Source: Lineus longissimus
Taxonomy: Eukaryota; Nemertea; Pilidiophora; Heteronemertea; Lineidae
NCBI RefSeq assembly: GCF_910592395.1
Contig: NC_088311.1
Coordinates: forward strand, 7,568,501-7,632,500
DNA: 64,000 nt
Direction: 5' to 3'
Shown here: one piece after another, positions 23,011 through 35,236 of the stretch
Layout of the letters: each line of letters begins with the position of its first letter
Numbering within the stretch: position 1 is the stretch's first letter
Made by a program: the position numbers and the translations under genes
The notes under the pieces: generated by a model
Seen by the model: only the letters and a program-made list of their open reading frames with translations
What the model was told of the DNA's origin: nothing
Database searches by the model: none

Positions 23011-26000
23011 GAAACTAGGTAACAGGGCCAGTGAATTAAGCCACAACCACACATTGAATCTCAAGAGACGTGATTGGTTCAGCAGTGAACCTTTCACCTT
23101 GTTTGCTGTTGTTCTGGTATTGAAACTGACCTTCTCATTAGCCCTGAGGGGCCACAAGTGACTGTTCTTTTAGCAGATTTGATTAGCCAAAAGCTCATTG
23201 ATAAGGAAGGAAAACAACTCTTGACAGGAAGTCATCTGGCAAACTAGGCGATGTCTCTCACTGTAATCACTCGTAGTCCTTCGTGGGAGAGCTAGAAAAG
23301 GACAACACAGAGAGGAAATGGTGGGCTAAACATGGTACCATCATGAATGGCGGAAGCCATCTGTTATGCTTGGATGGTAGTGTCACAGTAATCCGAGATC
23401 ACTATGCGAGTACCTGAGTACCTAATATCTCACTGCAGGAGAGAACCAATTCTAATCATCGAGACAAAAATACCCACAGACCCTAATGAAATACTAAATC
23501 ATTACAACAGTAATCCAATGATGGATTTCGGCAATTGATCACACAAAGTAGATTAGTGCGAGGAATATCTGAAGCCTGGCTATCTGGACAGGCAGCTCAA
23601 TGAAGTGATTTTCCCTCATGATATTTCATCATGATTTGATGACATGATAATGTATAATGGATTATGTCATTGATTGGTCCATGGTAATGGCTCACTGTAT
23701 TGAACTGTCGTCTCGATAAGGACAATATTTTGAAAAGGACAGCATCTTGTTAAAGGTGTACAGCCCATTGGTATGGTTTAGTCATTGGCCTTCTGTGTAC
23801 ATGTGCTGTACATTCATCTCTGCAACATCGATGCGTCCCTGTGTGGAGTTTGGCAAAAAAGCAACGTTTAGGCAAGATCATCTTTATAAAGTGTCATTGC
23901 TTGTATGACAATGATAGCTAAATAGCTTTGTTAGAGGCCATGGGAAAGAACCACACGATACCTTCTTGACCCATAATACAATAATACATCCTGGTGATAA
24001 GGCAGAATGTAAAATCACTGGCCCAAAAAATAATTTTTATGATATTCATTTGCTGTTAGAATGCGTATGTTATCCTGCCTTGACCAAGTTGAATTTGATT
24101 GACATTCAAAGAATTCTATTGGTTAGTATTCTGCAAACGACCATCATCACGTCTTCTATTGGAAGTACCCTGGATTTTGTAAGGCCTTTTCTCGTTCATT
24201 GATTCCACAGATGATGCTGTTAGTCTGCGCAAACAAACTGGAAGATACGATTGATTTCGGACAGGAATGCAACAATGGGAACAACTATTGGTGAAAAGAG
24301 ATTAGCCTGGTCAGGTCAGGAACCAAAGATGCTGGGGAGTACCACCAAGGAACACTACGTGACTGGCTCTGTCATTTTGTGATGCGTTCTGAAGCCAGTT
24401 GGGTACACAGAAAGAATCTGGTAGAATTAACCCTCTACAACTCATTGAAAGTTGAAAAGAAATGAAGCAGTAATGGGTCCGCAAAGTTTGTAGATGAACT
24501 TGGCATGTATTGCAGTGGAATGCCTCTAATATTTAATGCAGTTGTCAGTTTTATCTTCATGTGCTAGATGTGTCCTTGGTGGGAAGAGGCGAACCGGTCA
24601 AAACTAGCCATGATTGATGAATGCATTTAACTGCAGCAACTGCCCAACCTGATCAGCTCAAGATGGATGGTGTCCTAGACCACTAGAGATTTGAAATATG
24701 CCAGCTAATGCCTATCAGGAGTAGAACATTTGAAACGAGTGTTCTGAACAGCAAAGAGGGGAAACAGGAAATCGAAAAAATCACTCTTGCAAATGTTATG
24801 TTTCCTATCAAGATAGTTGCAAATGGAAATTCACAGCTTGTTTTTAGAAAGAGAGCAGAATGGTTGGTGCATCATTGGTTGCTAATGGGAATAGAGATCT
24901 GCCACATTTTAAGAGGTGATTATTTGAAGCCAGTGTTTTGTTTTCTTTACATTATTCCAAGCAAGTGAGGAGGGGAATGAAGAACTTCAGCAAGGTGATT
25001 TCTTACTCCTTTCTTTGGTCATCAGCCAAAAGAAAACACCAAACATTGCGGTAATTTCTAGAGGAGGTGGTTTTGTCCAAGTGTTTTAATATTGTAGCCT
25101 AAAGATTGTTTGGGAAAGATTAATTTGGTACTTAAGACTTTGAAGCGCAAGTAAAGTTACATCTGGTAAAATCAACAACAAAAGCTTCAATATTTGACGA
25201 TAAGCCTTTGCTCTGAGGGTAACAGTCTTCTCTCAGACTGAGGAGGATATCCTTGTACATTACAATCTGTATTGCTATCTATCTAGTTTCCGGTTCTAAA
25301 ATTTGAATTTGAATTTGAAGGGATTATTGAACACGTATTTGAGTAACACATAGCCCACATAGTAACAAGGCACTCCCAAACTACTTTAAACACATCTTTG
25401 TCAAGCTTGAATCACAGGAAATCTAGAATTCAGAGAAACAGAGAAGATAAACATTCCATGAATATGAGACACCCATCAGATAGAACAAGAACCAACCTGA
25501 GACCAGCATCACCAGTACTTTTCAGTGCATTAGCTAGATAGGAGCAACTCAGATGACAGGCAACTGGAGCTCAACAACAATCTTTGAGCAGCTTGGCAGT
25601 TTTCGTGACAGATGGGAAACTTCCACTTCAGAAGATAACTGGGAGATGGCTAGAGTAATACTATATGCGTAACAGTGTGGAGAGGTTCAGGGTCCACTTC
25701 TGTTGCTGCTCTGATGAGTATATGCTTAGCAGTCAATCTCAGTGATGAAAATGATGGCCAAGAAATTGTAAAAAGTCTAGAGTTTTTGTGTCGTGTGTAT
25801 CAGATGACTGTACACTTCTCACGACATTCCTTCACATCTAAACCTAGTGACACAAATTCTTATCAGTTATCTTGAATTCATGACATGTTATGGATGCAAA
25901 AAAATGAAGCCAGAGAACTTCTTTTTTCCATGTGTGGTGTATCCACTGCAGTCTTTTTATTCACCACACATCAGCTAATATCCGGAGCTGACCACTTTCT

Positions 26001-26743
26001 AAATCATTCAATCAACATTCATTTCTTGTAGTTCCTAATGGCTATTGTGGGGCATTTCTCACGTATGGTATTGCCTTCTCACCAGGTGCAAAGAGAACTG
26101 TCAGACATGTCAAACATATAAAATTCTGTATCATGGTACTGTATTATGTACTTGTGGCCCTTGAGGCAATTCAGGGGCGTAGATCGTTGGTTTGGGGTCA
26201 AAAGTGACACTTTGAAACTTTTCTGCCAAAATCATGGTAAAAAAACAATTTTTTGGTGATCTCTGAGGTGCACGCCCCTGCTAGCTACGCCCCTGCAGGT
26301 AGGACCCTACAAACTCATGTATGTCCTGGGAGGTAAACACAAGCACGATTCTGAATACAAGAGAGTAAAGTAAAGACACTCAACACACCATGTTGCCCTT
26401 TGCTCCCACAATCTCAATCTGTTATGATATCTCTCCCCACACAAGAAGTCATCGCAAATATTTGAAACTAGATGATAAGATGCTATGGTGGATCATCATG
26501 CAAAACGGTCTAAAAAAGTTTATGCCTATCAAACCTTTGAGAAATCACCCCAAACAGTGTAGTTTTCCAAGATCAAACCTATCAACGGCTGCCAGTGCAA
26601 AGAAAGCTAAACGAAAAAACGCAGTGTTATAGATTTTTTTCAAAATCTCTAAACAAACTGCTTGAAAAATATACAACTCATTGCAAGCAGATCATGAAAG
26701 TTCAGAAATTCGTTTAACGAAAGTTGCGTGTGGTTTCACCTAC
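23011..26743. other. Non-coding stretch
   Basis: No gene supported. It holds a short (AATTTG)3 run at 25300-25319 and several unremarkable frames of 66-86 codons on the plus strand. A possible very decayed relative of the mariner-like MITE near 23695-23765 is too weak to call. Confidence 0.55.
25300..25319. repeat. (AATTTG)3 microsatellite
   Basis: Three consecutive copies of a 6 bp unit. Such runs are often the tails of SINE or LINE copies, but no element body was recognised to the left. Confidence 0.85.
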
Positions 26744-26825
26744 CTCAGCTCCTACATGATGGCCAAAGTATAAAATCTCAATACATCCACTGCAATGCTC
26801 TCTGTATGATACAGCGCTGGTATTT
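26744..26825 (-). CDS. Candidate internal exon, unrecognised
   Basis: On the minus strand an acceptor-like GTAGACTTCAG is followed by 82 bases, open in one phase (NTSAVSYREHCSGCIEILYF, then GHHVGAE), ending in GAG before a weaker donor, GTAGGTGA. The frame stays open for some way upstream of the acceptor too. The Cys-x-x-Cys and mixed composition look protein-like, but no family is recognised and no partner exon was found. Confidence 0.18.
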
Positions 26826-27044
26826 CTGAAGTCTACCTTGGTAGTTCCAGTGTTATTTCATAACTGAGCACTCAGGTAGTGCTCCAGTTTATTTATGCTC
26901 AACAGCCGCCCCACTCGGGACCATGCTGCGCTTTGTTACATGTCAAGTTACAAACTGCTACTGTTTTCTTGCCTCCGTACTCACTTGTAGCAGCTTGTAG
27001 CTTATGCCGTTCATGTTCCTTGTGTTTACTGGTGGTGGCCCAGG

Positions 27045-27180
27045 AAAAAGAAATAAATGCAAATCCACTGAAACTTGTTATTAATTTCAGTATTTGTATA
27101 TCTGCCCACACAACGGCTTTGCTGAAAGTTGTATTCAGTGCCAATTTGCACAATTAGAAATTTTCAAAATTGAAAATGCA
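27045..27180 (+). repeat. Repeat B, copy 3
   Basis: This copy carries the ordered family blocks: ATGCAAATCCACTGAAACTT, CAGTATTTGTATA, ACACAACGGCTTTG, then CACAATTAGAAATTTTCAAA. It is uninterrupted, and comparison with copy 1 shows what the MITE insertion there displaced. Confidence 0.7.
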
Positions 27181-27892
27181 TTATTTCCAGCAAGTATAGA
27201 TTAATCCATCCATACTTTATTCCACATTGAGGTAAAAGTGTTTTTATGAGGAAAAACATAACTTACTCGTTAAATATTAATCATGAAGAATGTTTTACAC
27301 AACCCAGGGGGCTCATCCAAGGACAGAGTCTGACTATCACATTCCTATGCAAGATAATTACTAACATTGGTCTTACACTGCTGGGGAGTAACAACATTAA
27401 ACTAACTTACTGTTTAGCCAGGATTGCCTGATGAACCATTAGACAGCTTGAGCAATAACCCATTAACATACTGCAGCCAATATGACCTTAACACTTTTCA
27501 TGGCGTCAGTAGGCCTACTTTAGTGCTACATGTACTACACAGCTTCTTTCTGCACCTGAAAGTTACATTCCATACTTTCAAGCCTCCAACCTGAAATCCA
27601 CATCTAATTTTATCTTCTGATGAGGCAACACCAGCCCCTGATTAAGTAATGCAAGTAATTTGCTAATTCGCTCGTGATGGTTCACTTGGTAACTCGCCAA
27701 TAGCATGAAAGCAGGCACCTCATGTTCGGGTGCTAATATTCTGGTACAAATGCAGCTCAATTATTAGAAGAAAGCAAAATGCCACTGGGGTTTAAAATGT
27801 TCATGCAGTACTTGTTGGAAAAAGTTAACAAAATCACAATTTGCACTTGTCATACTCTACAGAAAATGTGTTCCCTCAAAATACAAGTAATT

Positions 27893-27918
27893 GGGGCGGG
27901 TGGGTGGGGGGTGGGGCG
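27893..27918 (+). other. Putative G-quadruplex tract
   Basis: Five G runs of three to six bases separated by single bases (GGGGCGGGTGGGTGGGGGG, then TGGGG) fit the canonical G-quadruplex pattern with very short loops. It lies alone in A+T-rich sequence, with no gene start recognised nearby. Confidence 0.7.
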
Positions 27919-28331
27919 TGAGGAATACATGGGGGCTATTCACGCGACATTACATCCACCAAGAAGAAATGAAGAGTAGTCTATTAGAATTCTTGCTTCT
28001 TCTTGTATTGCAAGAATATCCACACAACATGACATTAGCCCAACACGGCTTTCCCCTCAACACCAAAAGCAACTTCAATCAGGAGAAGGCGATGATCCTT
28101 ACAATTGGCAAATTCAAATTTTCAAATCAAAGTCATTTCAAATATCAAAACAGTTCAAATACATGTACAACATTGATGAAGCACACTCTCTATTGATCTT
28201 CTAGTTAATCTTTCAGATGAAATAAATGTTATGAAGGCTGACAGAAGCTTATTTTATAATCCTTCCATTACAGTTGACCTTTAAAGGATCTCGACCTCCC
28301 AAAACTGATTGATTTAAAACATTCTCATATT

Positions 28332-28703
28332 TTGACGCCAAAGGGGATATATCGGGCAGGAAATTATATGATAGGATATAAAATCAAACTTGATCAGATC
28401 ATGTTTTCGAGACTGTCACCCTCAATTATTGATGTCGATCCTCATCAGTTTGAAGTAGAATGGTTAAGGGGAGGTTTTAAAGGCATGAGCTTGGGGTCCA
28501 TTGTTGGTCTTAGGTGGTCAAAGTGTACATTGTACATCAGAAATATGAGAACAGGCAACAAACTTGTGATTGACATCAAATTCCTTCGAGTAATCTCCAC
28601 AAATCCAATGACCACCTCACAGAACCGTGACGTGACAGTTCATGCCAATGATGTATTTCAGTTAAGTCGTATAAACACGAAAAATGTCAAAATGAGATTT
28701 TAA
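28332..28703 (+). other. 123-codon open frame, unassigned
   Basis: The frame has no ATG at its left edge (it opens with TTG), so it could only be an exon-like stretch. An acceptor-like GGGCAG ends near 28358. The translation has balanced charged and hydrophobic residues (for example SPSIIDVDPHQFEVEWL) and ends at TAA 28701-28703. No domain is recognised, no donor closes it, and this length is expected a few times by chance in the window. Confidence 0.12.
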
Positions 28704-30417
28704 ATAAGTCTTCTGACACAGCTTGACACAGATCCCGACACAAGGAAAGACCCATTAGAAGTCAATTAGCAGATGAAAACTATATGTCCCCCACTGCAGA
28801 AATCGCACTGAATGTCCAGGGGTTTCAAACAAATTATTCTATTCGGCCAAGTAATACTTCTGACTCAGCACCTCTCTTACAAGACCGTTTCATGTCAGCC
28901 CTGAAGCACCCCACAGACACCGATTAAATCACTGCCACCTGCAATCTTGATTGCATTCAACAAAATGGCTATTTGTGGTGGTCATCGCAAGTGTCTGCAA
29001 CAGGAATTGGCGATCTCTTGCGGCAATCAATAGCAAACTCGATGATTACCAGTTCCTTGCAGAGGAGAGATCTTTTTTGTTGCATATACACATGATATAG
29101 CAGCGATTAAAAATCTGTTGAAAACTCCATAACCATAAATGCAGCGCTGTTTGTTGAGAAGCATTAAACACAGATGAAATTGAAATTGTGTTAGTTCTTG
29201 TTAGAGAGGTGTCGTTCTGGGGCTATACTCAACTCTGGGAGGCTCAACCAAACAAGTGATTCAGATGTTAATTTGTTCAGTTAGAGCAGAGACAAGTTTA
29301 ACTGGAATGCAACCTGGTGAGACAACATAGGGAATGGCTAGAAGCAGATGGTCTAATGGCCTGGCAGTCAGACAAGCTCAGTCAGGTGCTGAGCTCAACT
29401 GCCAAGACTCACATGTAAGGATTTTCAAGGTTTTGAAGGTTTCATATATCGAAGTCGCCAAAGATTAAAATACAGGCTTTGTTAACTTTTCATGGTGTGA
29501 TTTGACACTGTTGTCATGCAAATTCAAGGTCCGACATCACTTCCGCAGGTCTGCCAAGTTTTATTGGCATTGGAAGATATATCTATGATGTTTCCCAGTG
29601 AAATCAAGGATACCGAAATGATAGCAAAATAATCAAAGTTCAGGGTAGACAGATGTTGCAGCCAGGTGCTATAATTACAGAAGCAGATGTTACAGATGTT
29701 TCGGCACCAAAGGTCACTGAAGTGCCATTTGCATTTAGCAATGAGCAGCCAATAACATGAAACATTCATTTTGACACACAAGACTCTGAATTGCAACACG
29801 CTTTTTTATGATCAGTCTAACATCCCTTTTATGATCTTCCCACTTGGATTAGACTTATTAGGATAGTGGAAATTTTAGTTGAACTGGTGCGTGGAAGCTG
29901 GACAGTGAGACTAATCAATGAATACTGTCTAGGGACGGTGTTTGACTGAGATGACAAAGACTTCTCATAGTGATTTCAGCTCTAGGGTTTGAGCTGATGT
30001 ACTTGCCAAGCTCTTATAACTATTCGGCCCCTGGACATATGCACTCGGTCCTACTTTCAGCGCCTAAAACAACTGCAGTATCAAGATTTCACTCGCCTGC
30101 CACCACTGCCTCCAAGACCAGTTATTGATATCACGTATCCAACATCAACCAGGGTTCAGCTTTGTTGCTAGAGTGCAGGTTGAAGAAGTCACCCGCAGAA
30201 CCAATATGGATCTTGTAGTACCCAGGGTGAAGATCACATAACTCAGGAGCAGGTATTGGAGATTCTGAAAGGTTTCTTCAAGAGATGGTCATTATTACAA
30301 TCTGTACAAGGTACTAACTTTTTACTTTGACATTATTTGGTCACAAGACACGACATCAACTTTTGTCGAGGTGACAATGGTAAGCATGGGAGATCCAGGA
30401 TTATGAGAAAAGGTGAT
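28704..30417. other. Non-coding stretch
   Basis: No gene supported. A fragment near 29205-29225 (GTTAGAGAGGTGTC) resembles the interior of the mariner-like MITE but is too short to call. The remainder is featureless by eye. Confidence 0.55.
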
Positions 30418-30437
30418 GGGGGGGGGGGGGGGGGGGG
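30418..30437 (+). repeat. Poly-G tract (G20)
   Basis: Twenty consecutive G between GAT and TGCTGAGC. It is capable of G-quadruplex formation and likely to be length-variable or miscalled. Confidence 0.95.
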
Positions 30438-30774
30438 TGCTGAGCTTAGAGCACAGCATGAACACCATAGAGCACCATTTCTGTCACTAGAAAAACCTAA
30501 TTTTTTTGAAGTTGGCAGAAAAAAAGGGGGCCCACCCCTAAATCTGCACCTGGCAAGGATTTAGAGACATAGACTCCATATGATGCTATAGGCTAATTCC
30601 TTTTCCGATACAACTTGTTGCTAACTTTCATGATTGCTGAGATCAAATTTTGTACGTGTGGAGAATAAACAATTGTAAAATTAGTCTCATTAGCAGGGAT
30701 GCTACATGAACCGGGTAATGAAAACTGGCCTACTTCATTTCTTGACGAAAAACGATGTCCAGAACCGTGTCCAC

Positions 30775-31001
30775 GTGTCCTTGTGACATAGATGTACTCT
30801 GACAGAAGTGTGTCTTGGTGCGATCTCTGACAGTGTGTCTTCCTTTCATAGATGTAATCTTACAGTGTCTCCTGGTGAGGTAGATGTACTCTTACCGGCA
30901 ATGAGTGCGTCTTGGTGAGATAGATGCACTCTGACAATGTGTCTTCTTCACGTAGATGTACTCTTACAGGGTGTCTTGGTGACATACATGTAAACTTACA
31001 A
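30775..31001. repeat. Degenerate ~34 bp tandem repeat
   Basis: About seven units of roughly 27-40 bp follow one another. Each combines TGTGTCTTGGTGA with CATAGATGTACTCTGACAG. Clear units start near 30775, 30808, 30837, 30867, 30906, 30940 and 30970. Indels and substitutions are frequent, so the array is old. Motifs resembling splice donors (CTTACC) recur only because they belong to the unit. Confidence 0.8.
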
Positions 31002-31048
31002 GTCATCAGCTCACATCAATCTTGTGTCTTTAAGTCTGAACATCGATG

Positions 31049-31073
31049 ATTCTAATTCTAATTCTAATTCTAA
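31049..31073. repeat. (ATTCTA)4 microsatellite
   Basis: Four perfect tandem copies of a 6 bp unit lie shortly after the minisatellite. This could be the tail of a lost retroposon copy. Confidence 0.9.
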
Positions 31074-34000
31074 AGCACAATCAGGCCTTTAACTGCTGTC
31101 AATTTCCATCCACAAAGAAATTCCCAATCTGAAGAACAATGACAGATGTGTCCTGATGACAAAATTCGATTAGCATCAATGTTGAGAGAAAGTGTGTTTT
31201 TTGTTGAAATTGATGAAGTTGATATCTCGGAGGAAATCTATGGAAATGGTATCATCTTGTCACCCTCATTAAGCAGGTCCTTCGGGACTATAGCACTGAC
31301 CTTGCTGATAAAAATGGCAGATTGATCCATGACGGCAGAACGCCAAACTCTATATAAGATTGGATTTGCTTTCTGTTGGGAGGTTATGGATTTAGTTTCT
31401 GCTGGGAGCGATTTCGAGATTTTCCATGTTTTTAGACTACGTTTTTCAATGTGGATAGGGTACAAAGTGAGGTCAATAGCCCACAAGGTTCTTTGCATAT
31501 TGAAATCTTGGCGCGCTCTTTATTTTAAGAGTGTATCCATAAGAAGGTGCCTCGCAAGGGACTCTGAGCTCAAGCTGTCGGGTGATGCTAGTCAAGCACT
31601 GGTACACCTCCTTGCAGGAATCCAGCAATAACTTATGCTTCAAAATGCAAATAATCAAACAGCAATGAAGTAAATTCCTAAGCACAGGGAATAATATGAC
31701 AAACGCCAACTCTTCAGTGTTCACCACACTGCGATATAATCCTCCTTCACATGGAACAAAGCAATAAAAAGCTCTCAGAATGGGGAGTCTGCCCATGTCA
31801 AGTCTCTCGAGTTGACCACTCTGCCATTGCATCCCACTCCCACAAACACAGAAATGCCATTTCAAGCAACAAGTATCAGATTACCAAATTCTTCCCCACA
31901 TAACATCATCAAAGTCCAAATGTCACAAGATCTAGTATATCATGACAAAACAACATTAAAGCGGGACTATAGCCAGGAGTTAGGTGGTCAAAATGATGGC
32001 TTTTACTTAACCAATATGCATGTTTGATTCAAGGGCAAATAATATATTTGTCATACAAATGCAAATAATTCTGTTGTAGAAGGGAACCCTATTGGTGAAT
32101 TCATGTAACTTGATTTGACCTACCTGCCTCCTGCCTATATTCTCCCTTTAAGATGTCCATGGGGCATATCAGTACATACTCAAAGTAACAGTATTCTTGG
32201 CACTTCTTCCAGGAAATCAATAGTGCCCATTGTAGCAAGATCTGACTGGCATCCCATTACTAACGGATCCACCCCAGGAGACCAGGGTTCAAGCTGCTTG
32301 GCCTCAGGTTCAAGCTACCATGCTGGTATTTTTGCAAGGGATGTTTAACCCTTTTGCTGTTGTAGCCATATTTTTGGCTCTCAACAGTTTCACAGCTTAT
32401 CAACAGCCTTCCTTTGTAATGAGCGATCTATGAGACGAGTAAGAATAAAATGCTCCAAGTCTTTCGAAGTAAAGAAGCATTATTTTATTTCTTAACGTAG
32501 CTCTAATTCTTACCATTTCATGCATTTCTATTTTCATTACATGTAGCTGTTATCATATCCTACACTTCACAAAATGATACCAATTTGCTATCAAAAGCAC
32601 ACAAATAACAGTTTTTTCTCTCTTCACCTTCATAACACTGCTTATTGCTCGCTTTACTTTAATTGCTAAGAGCTAACAACGAAACTACAGCTTTGACGAC
32701 AAATAAAGAACTGGATGATTACGATATAGACATGATGGAATTGACGACAAAACAACATGTTCAGCCTCCGGCAAAGTTTCTTGCCATTTATAATAAGGTG
32801 AAAGGAGCTTTATTTCATGCGCAGATGTAATCCCTGATGAGATAACAACTTTCCTTCTTATCTGGAACACTTGGAGACAGAAGATGTCCACTAGTAAAAA
32901 CACGGTAAGCAACTATCATCAAAATTTGTTTGGAAATTCTCAACAATTAAGCCTTTTCCACCGAATAGTTTTTGCACAAAAGGGTGTTTTTTTATAAGTG
33001 TCAATGTTATTATGAATTTCGTTTGGACCAAGGCTTACTAAACTTTTTAAATGTTGGACAGAGTGTATCTTTCATCTTTGAACATCAAATGAAGTAATTT
33101 TTTCCTAATAACATGAATAATACTCTCAACACCTTTTTTGTTAAATAAATTTTGTAATTAAAAGACACCGAAGTTCCACGAAGATGTTTGTACTCCATCC
33201 AACCTCAAGTGCACAACCACCTTCAAACAGCCATGGCAGCTTCTCACCCTTTGAAAGTCCACACATCTTCACTTTCCTCAAGGAACGTTCCCAAAGCGAA
33301 TCAAAAACTTGAAAGGTTCTCTCCTTACAAAGCCCAATATGATCCATGAAAGGACACTTCATCTTCCGGTACAAGACTAAAGCTTGTTGGAAATTTATCT
33401 CGTTAACAATAAAGCTGACAAATTTGGTTTCATTTTTCAAGATTAAAGACTTCGCCTTCTCTTCAAAGACTCTTAAAAGTGTGATCGCTAGAATGCCCGA
33501 GCTAGAATGAGAACATTATCTGATGTGCTAAAAGGCTAATCTTCCCATCAAACAGGTGGTCGTCCTTTTGAAAACGGAAGGAGAGGCGTTATTGCATTGA
33601 TATCAGTAAGATTACATGAAATAGCTTCAAAATAGATAAGCTTTTAGGGCCATCTGGACTGTTCCAGAGCACCAGAGCTGCTGCCCAAAAGCCTCCCACC
33701 AAAACACAAGCTCTGAAACCTTGGTGTGGAGAGATGGTTTTTACATTAGATAGCCTTTGATTTCACACGTTTACTGTCAAGATGGACTGAAACTTGCCAA
33801 TTATATCATCTTTTTTGTGAGAGTAATAACGAGTGATTGTTATGGTTGTATTCAGAGATTTCAACCGAGAAACGAAAGACCTTAACCAACTAAGCATCTA
33901 GCCGATGTAGGCTTTCGGTATTCGATTCAGTCAGTCCTCAAAGGTCAAAAGCTCAACATGACAAGTCTGAACCATTCCAACCTACCCAACCTGAGAATAC

Positions 34001-35117
34001 GTCTGTTTTAGTATGCCTGAAATGGCTCCATGGGGCACACAAATCTAATCAATCTTAGCCAAATGTGTCAAATACTATTTGTCTAGCACTCGACCAATCA
34101 CAATCAAGGACTGTAAAAAGTGCTGATAAAGATCAGCTGTTGAGACTATCGGCACAACATACATCACTTGTAAGTATGAGTTCTCGCAAGAAAGATGGAA
34201 GAGGCTCGAGACCAATCGCCACTGGTGATAGGCTAAACGAGTCTTGCGATTGGCGTTCCCAGCATCGGTGATTGACCGACTGCTGGCAGATATCAGGGTC
34301 AATGAATGTAAAGGCGGCTCAATTGACAGAACAAACAATTTGATGACCTAACAATGGTCAGTGTCAATGTTGCCTTATCTATTGGACAAACAATTTGTTG
34401 ACCTCACTATGGGACAAAAAATGGTTAAAAACGAATCAAGCATACATGTACATCAACTGGCAAACACTTCTTTTGTGACTTTTGACCTTTAAGTTGTAAT
34501 CAGGATTGCAAGTCAATGTAACCTGTACAAGGGTTAAGAAATCCATAACATTTCCGAAGTCCTAACGCTGATTTTACCGCGTCACAAGACATGGTTTCTG
34601 TCAGAATAATCTCAATGTCATTAGCGGAGGCTCATGTTCTCGTCTCCGAAAATGACTGCCTAGAATATGCACTAATAACATGTCTGAAAAGGAATCGGGA
34701 CCAACTTGGCTACATAATAGGATGAATCAATTCATTGCAAATATAACCACATTTAGCTGGAGCAAGTTGGAACCTGAACCAAGCTTTCGGTTAACGCAGC
34801 CAAGCGAGATTCGAGACTGCAGTATAAAAGACAGAGAATAAGTTAGTCACTCCAGCTTACAGTTAAAGTAGCGTTGCAGAGTCTGCGCAAGGTCAATGGA
34901 AAAGAAATTTCAATGGTGCCTGCAAAGGAATTTACATCATTAGCCAGGGAGTCACTGGAAATGGCTTTTTCTCAATTCAGTTTGCAAATGGCATTTTTGT
35001 TTGATTGGTTGCAATATGAAAAGAATTTCTCTCCGATTGATCCTGTTACTCTCTTATTATACGACTTGGAATATGATGAATGCATTCAAGTCTTAGCCTC
35101 GGGCTACAAGTTGCAAT
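31074..35117. other. Non-coding stretch
   Basis: No gene supported. There are overlapping open frames at 31238-31865 (86, 100 and 130 codons on the two strands) with no recognisable product. A strong isolated donor, TTGTAAGTATG, at about 34172 has no clear acceptor. TACATGTA occurs near 32542 and 34443. Confidence 0.5.
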
Positions 35118-35236
35118 ATGTCCCTGGCTTACAACGCCAATAGATGGGCGGATCACAAAAAGGAACGAACCACAGTTCTAATTGGTACTGGCCAATGTAG
35201 CGTAAAGGGTACTTCTGGTGACATCAATAGCCTCAG
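35118..35236 (+). CDS. Candidate first or internal exon, unrecognised
   Basis: ATG at 35118 opens 39 codons that end in CAG before a strong donor, GTAAGG, at 35237. The peptide starts MSLAYNANRWADHKKERTTV and continues LIGTGQCSVKGTSGDINSL. An in-frame TAG lies a little upstream, which suits a first exon; an acceptor ending at CTACAAG (35110) is an alternative. The glycine-rich IGTGQCSVKG stretch looks protein-like, but I cannot assign a family. An 89-codon frame (34874-35143) overlaps it in another phase. Confidence 0.22.

Noticed and set aside
23695-23765. Possible fourth copy of the mariner-like MITE
   Set aside because: Only scattered words (AAGGACA, CACTGTA) match; no TIR pair or TA-flanked ends could be defined.
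29195-29225. GTTAGAGAGGTGTC, a possible MITE fragment
   Set aside because: Too short to distinguish from chance similarity.
32281-32322. GGTTCAAGCT occurring twice, resembling a B box
   Set aside because: The 3' half of the B box does not match and no tRNA fold is visible; probably a small local duplication.
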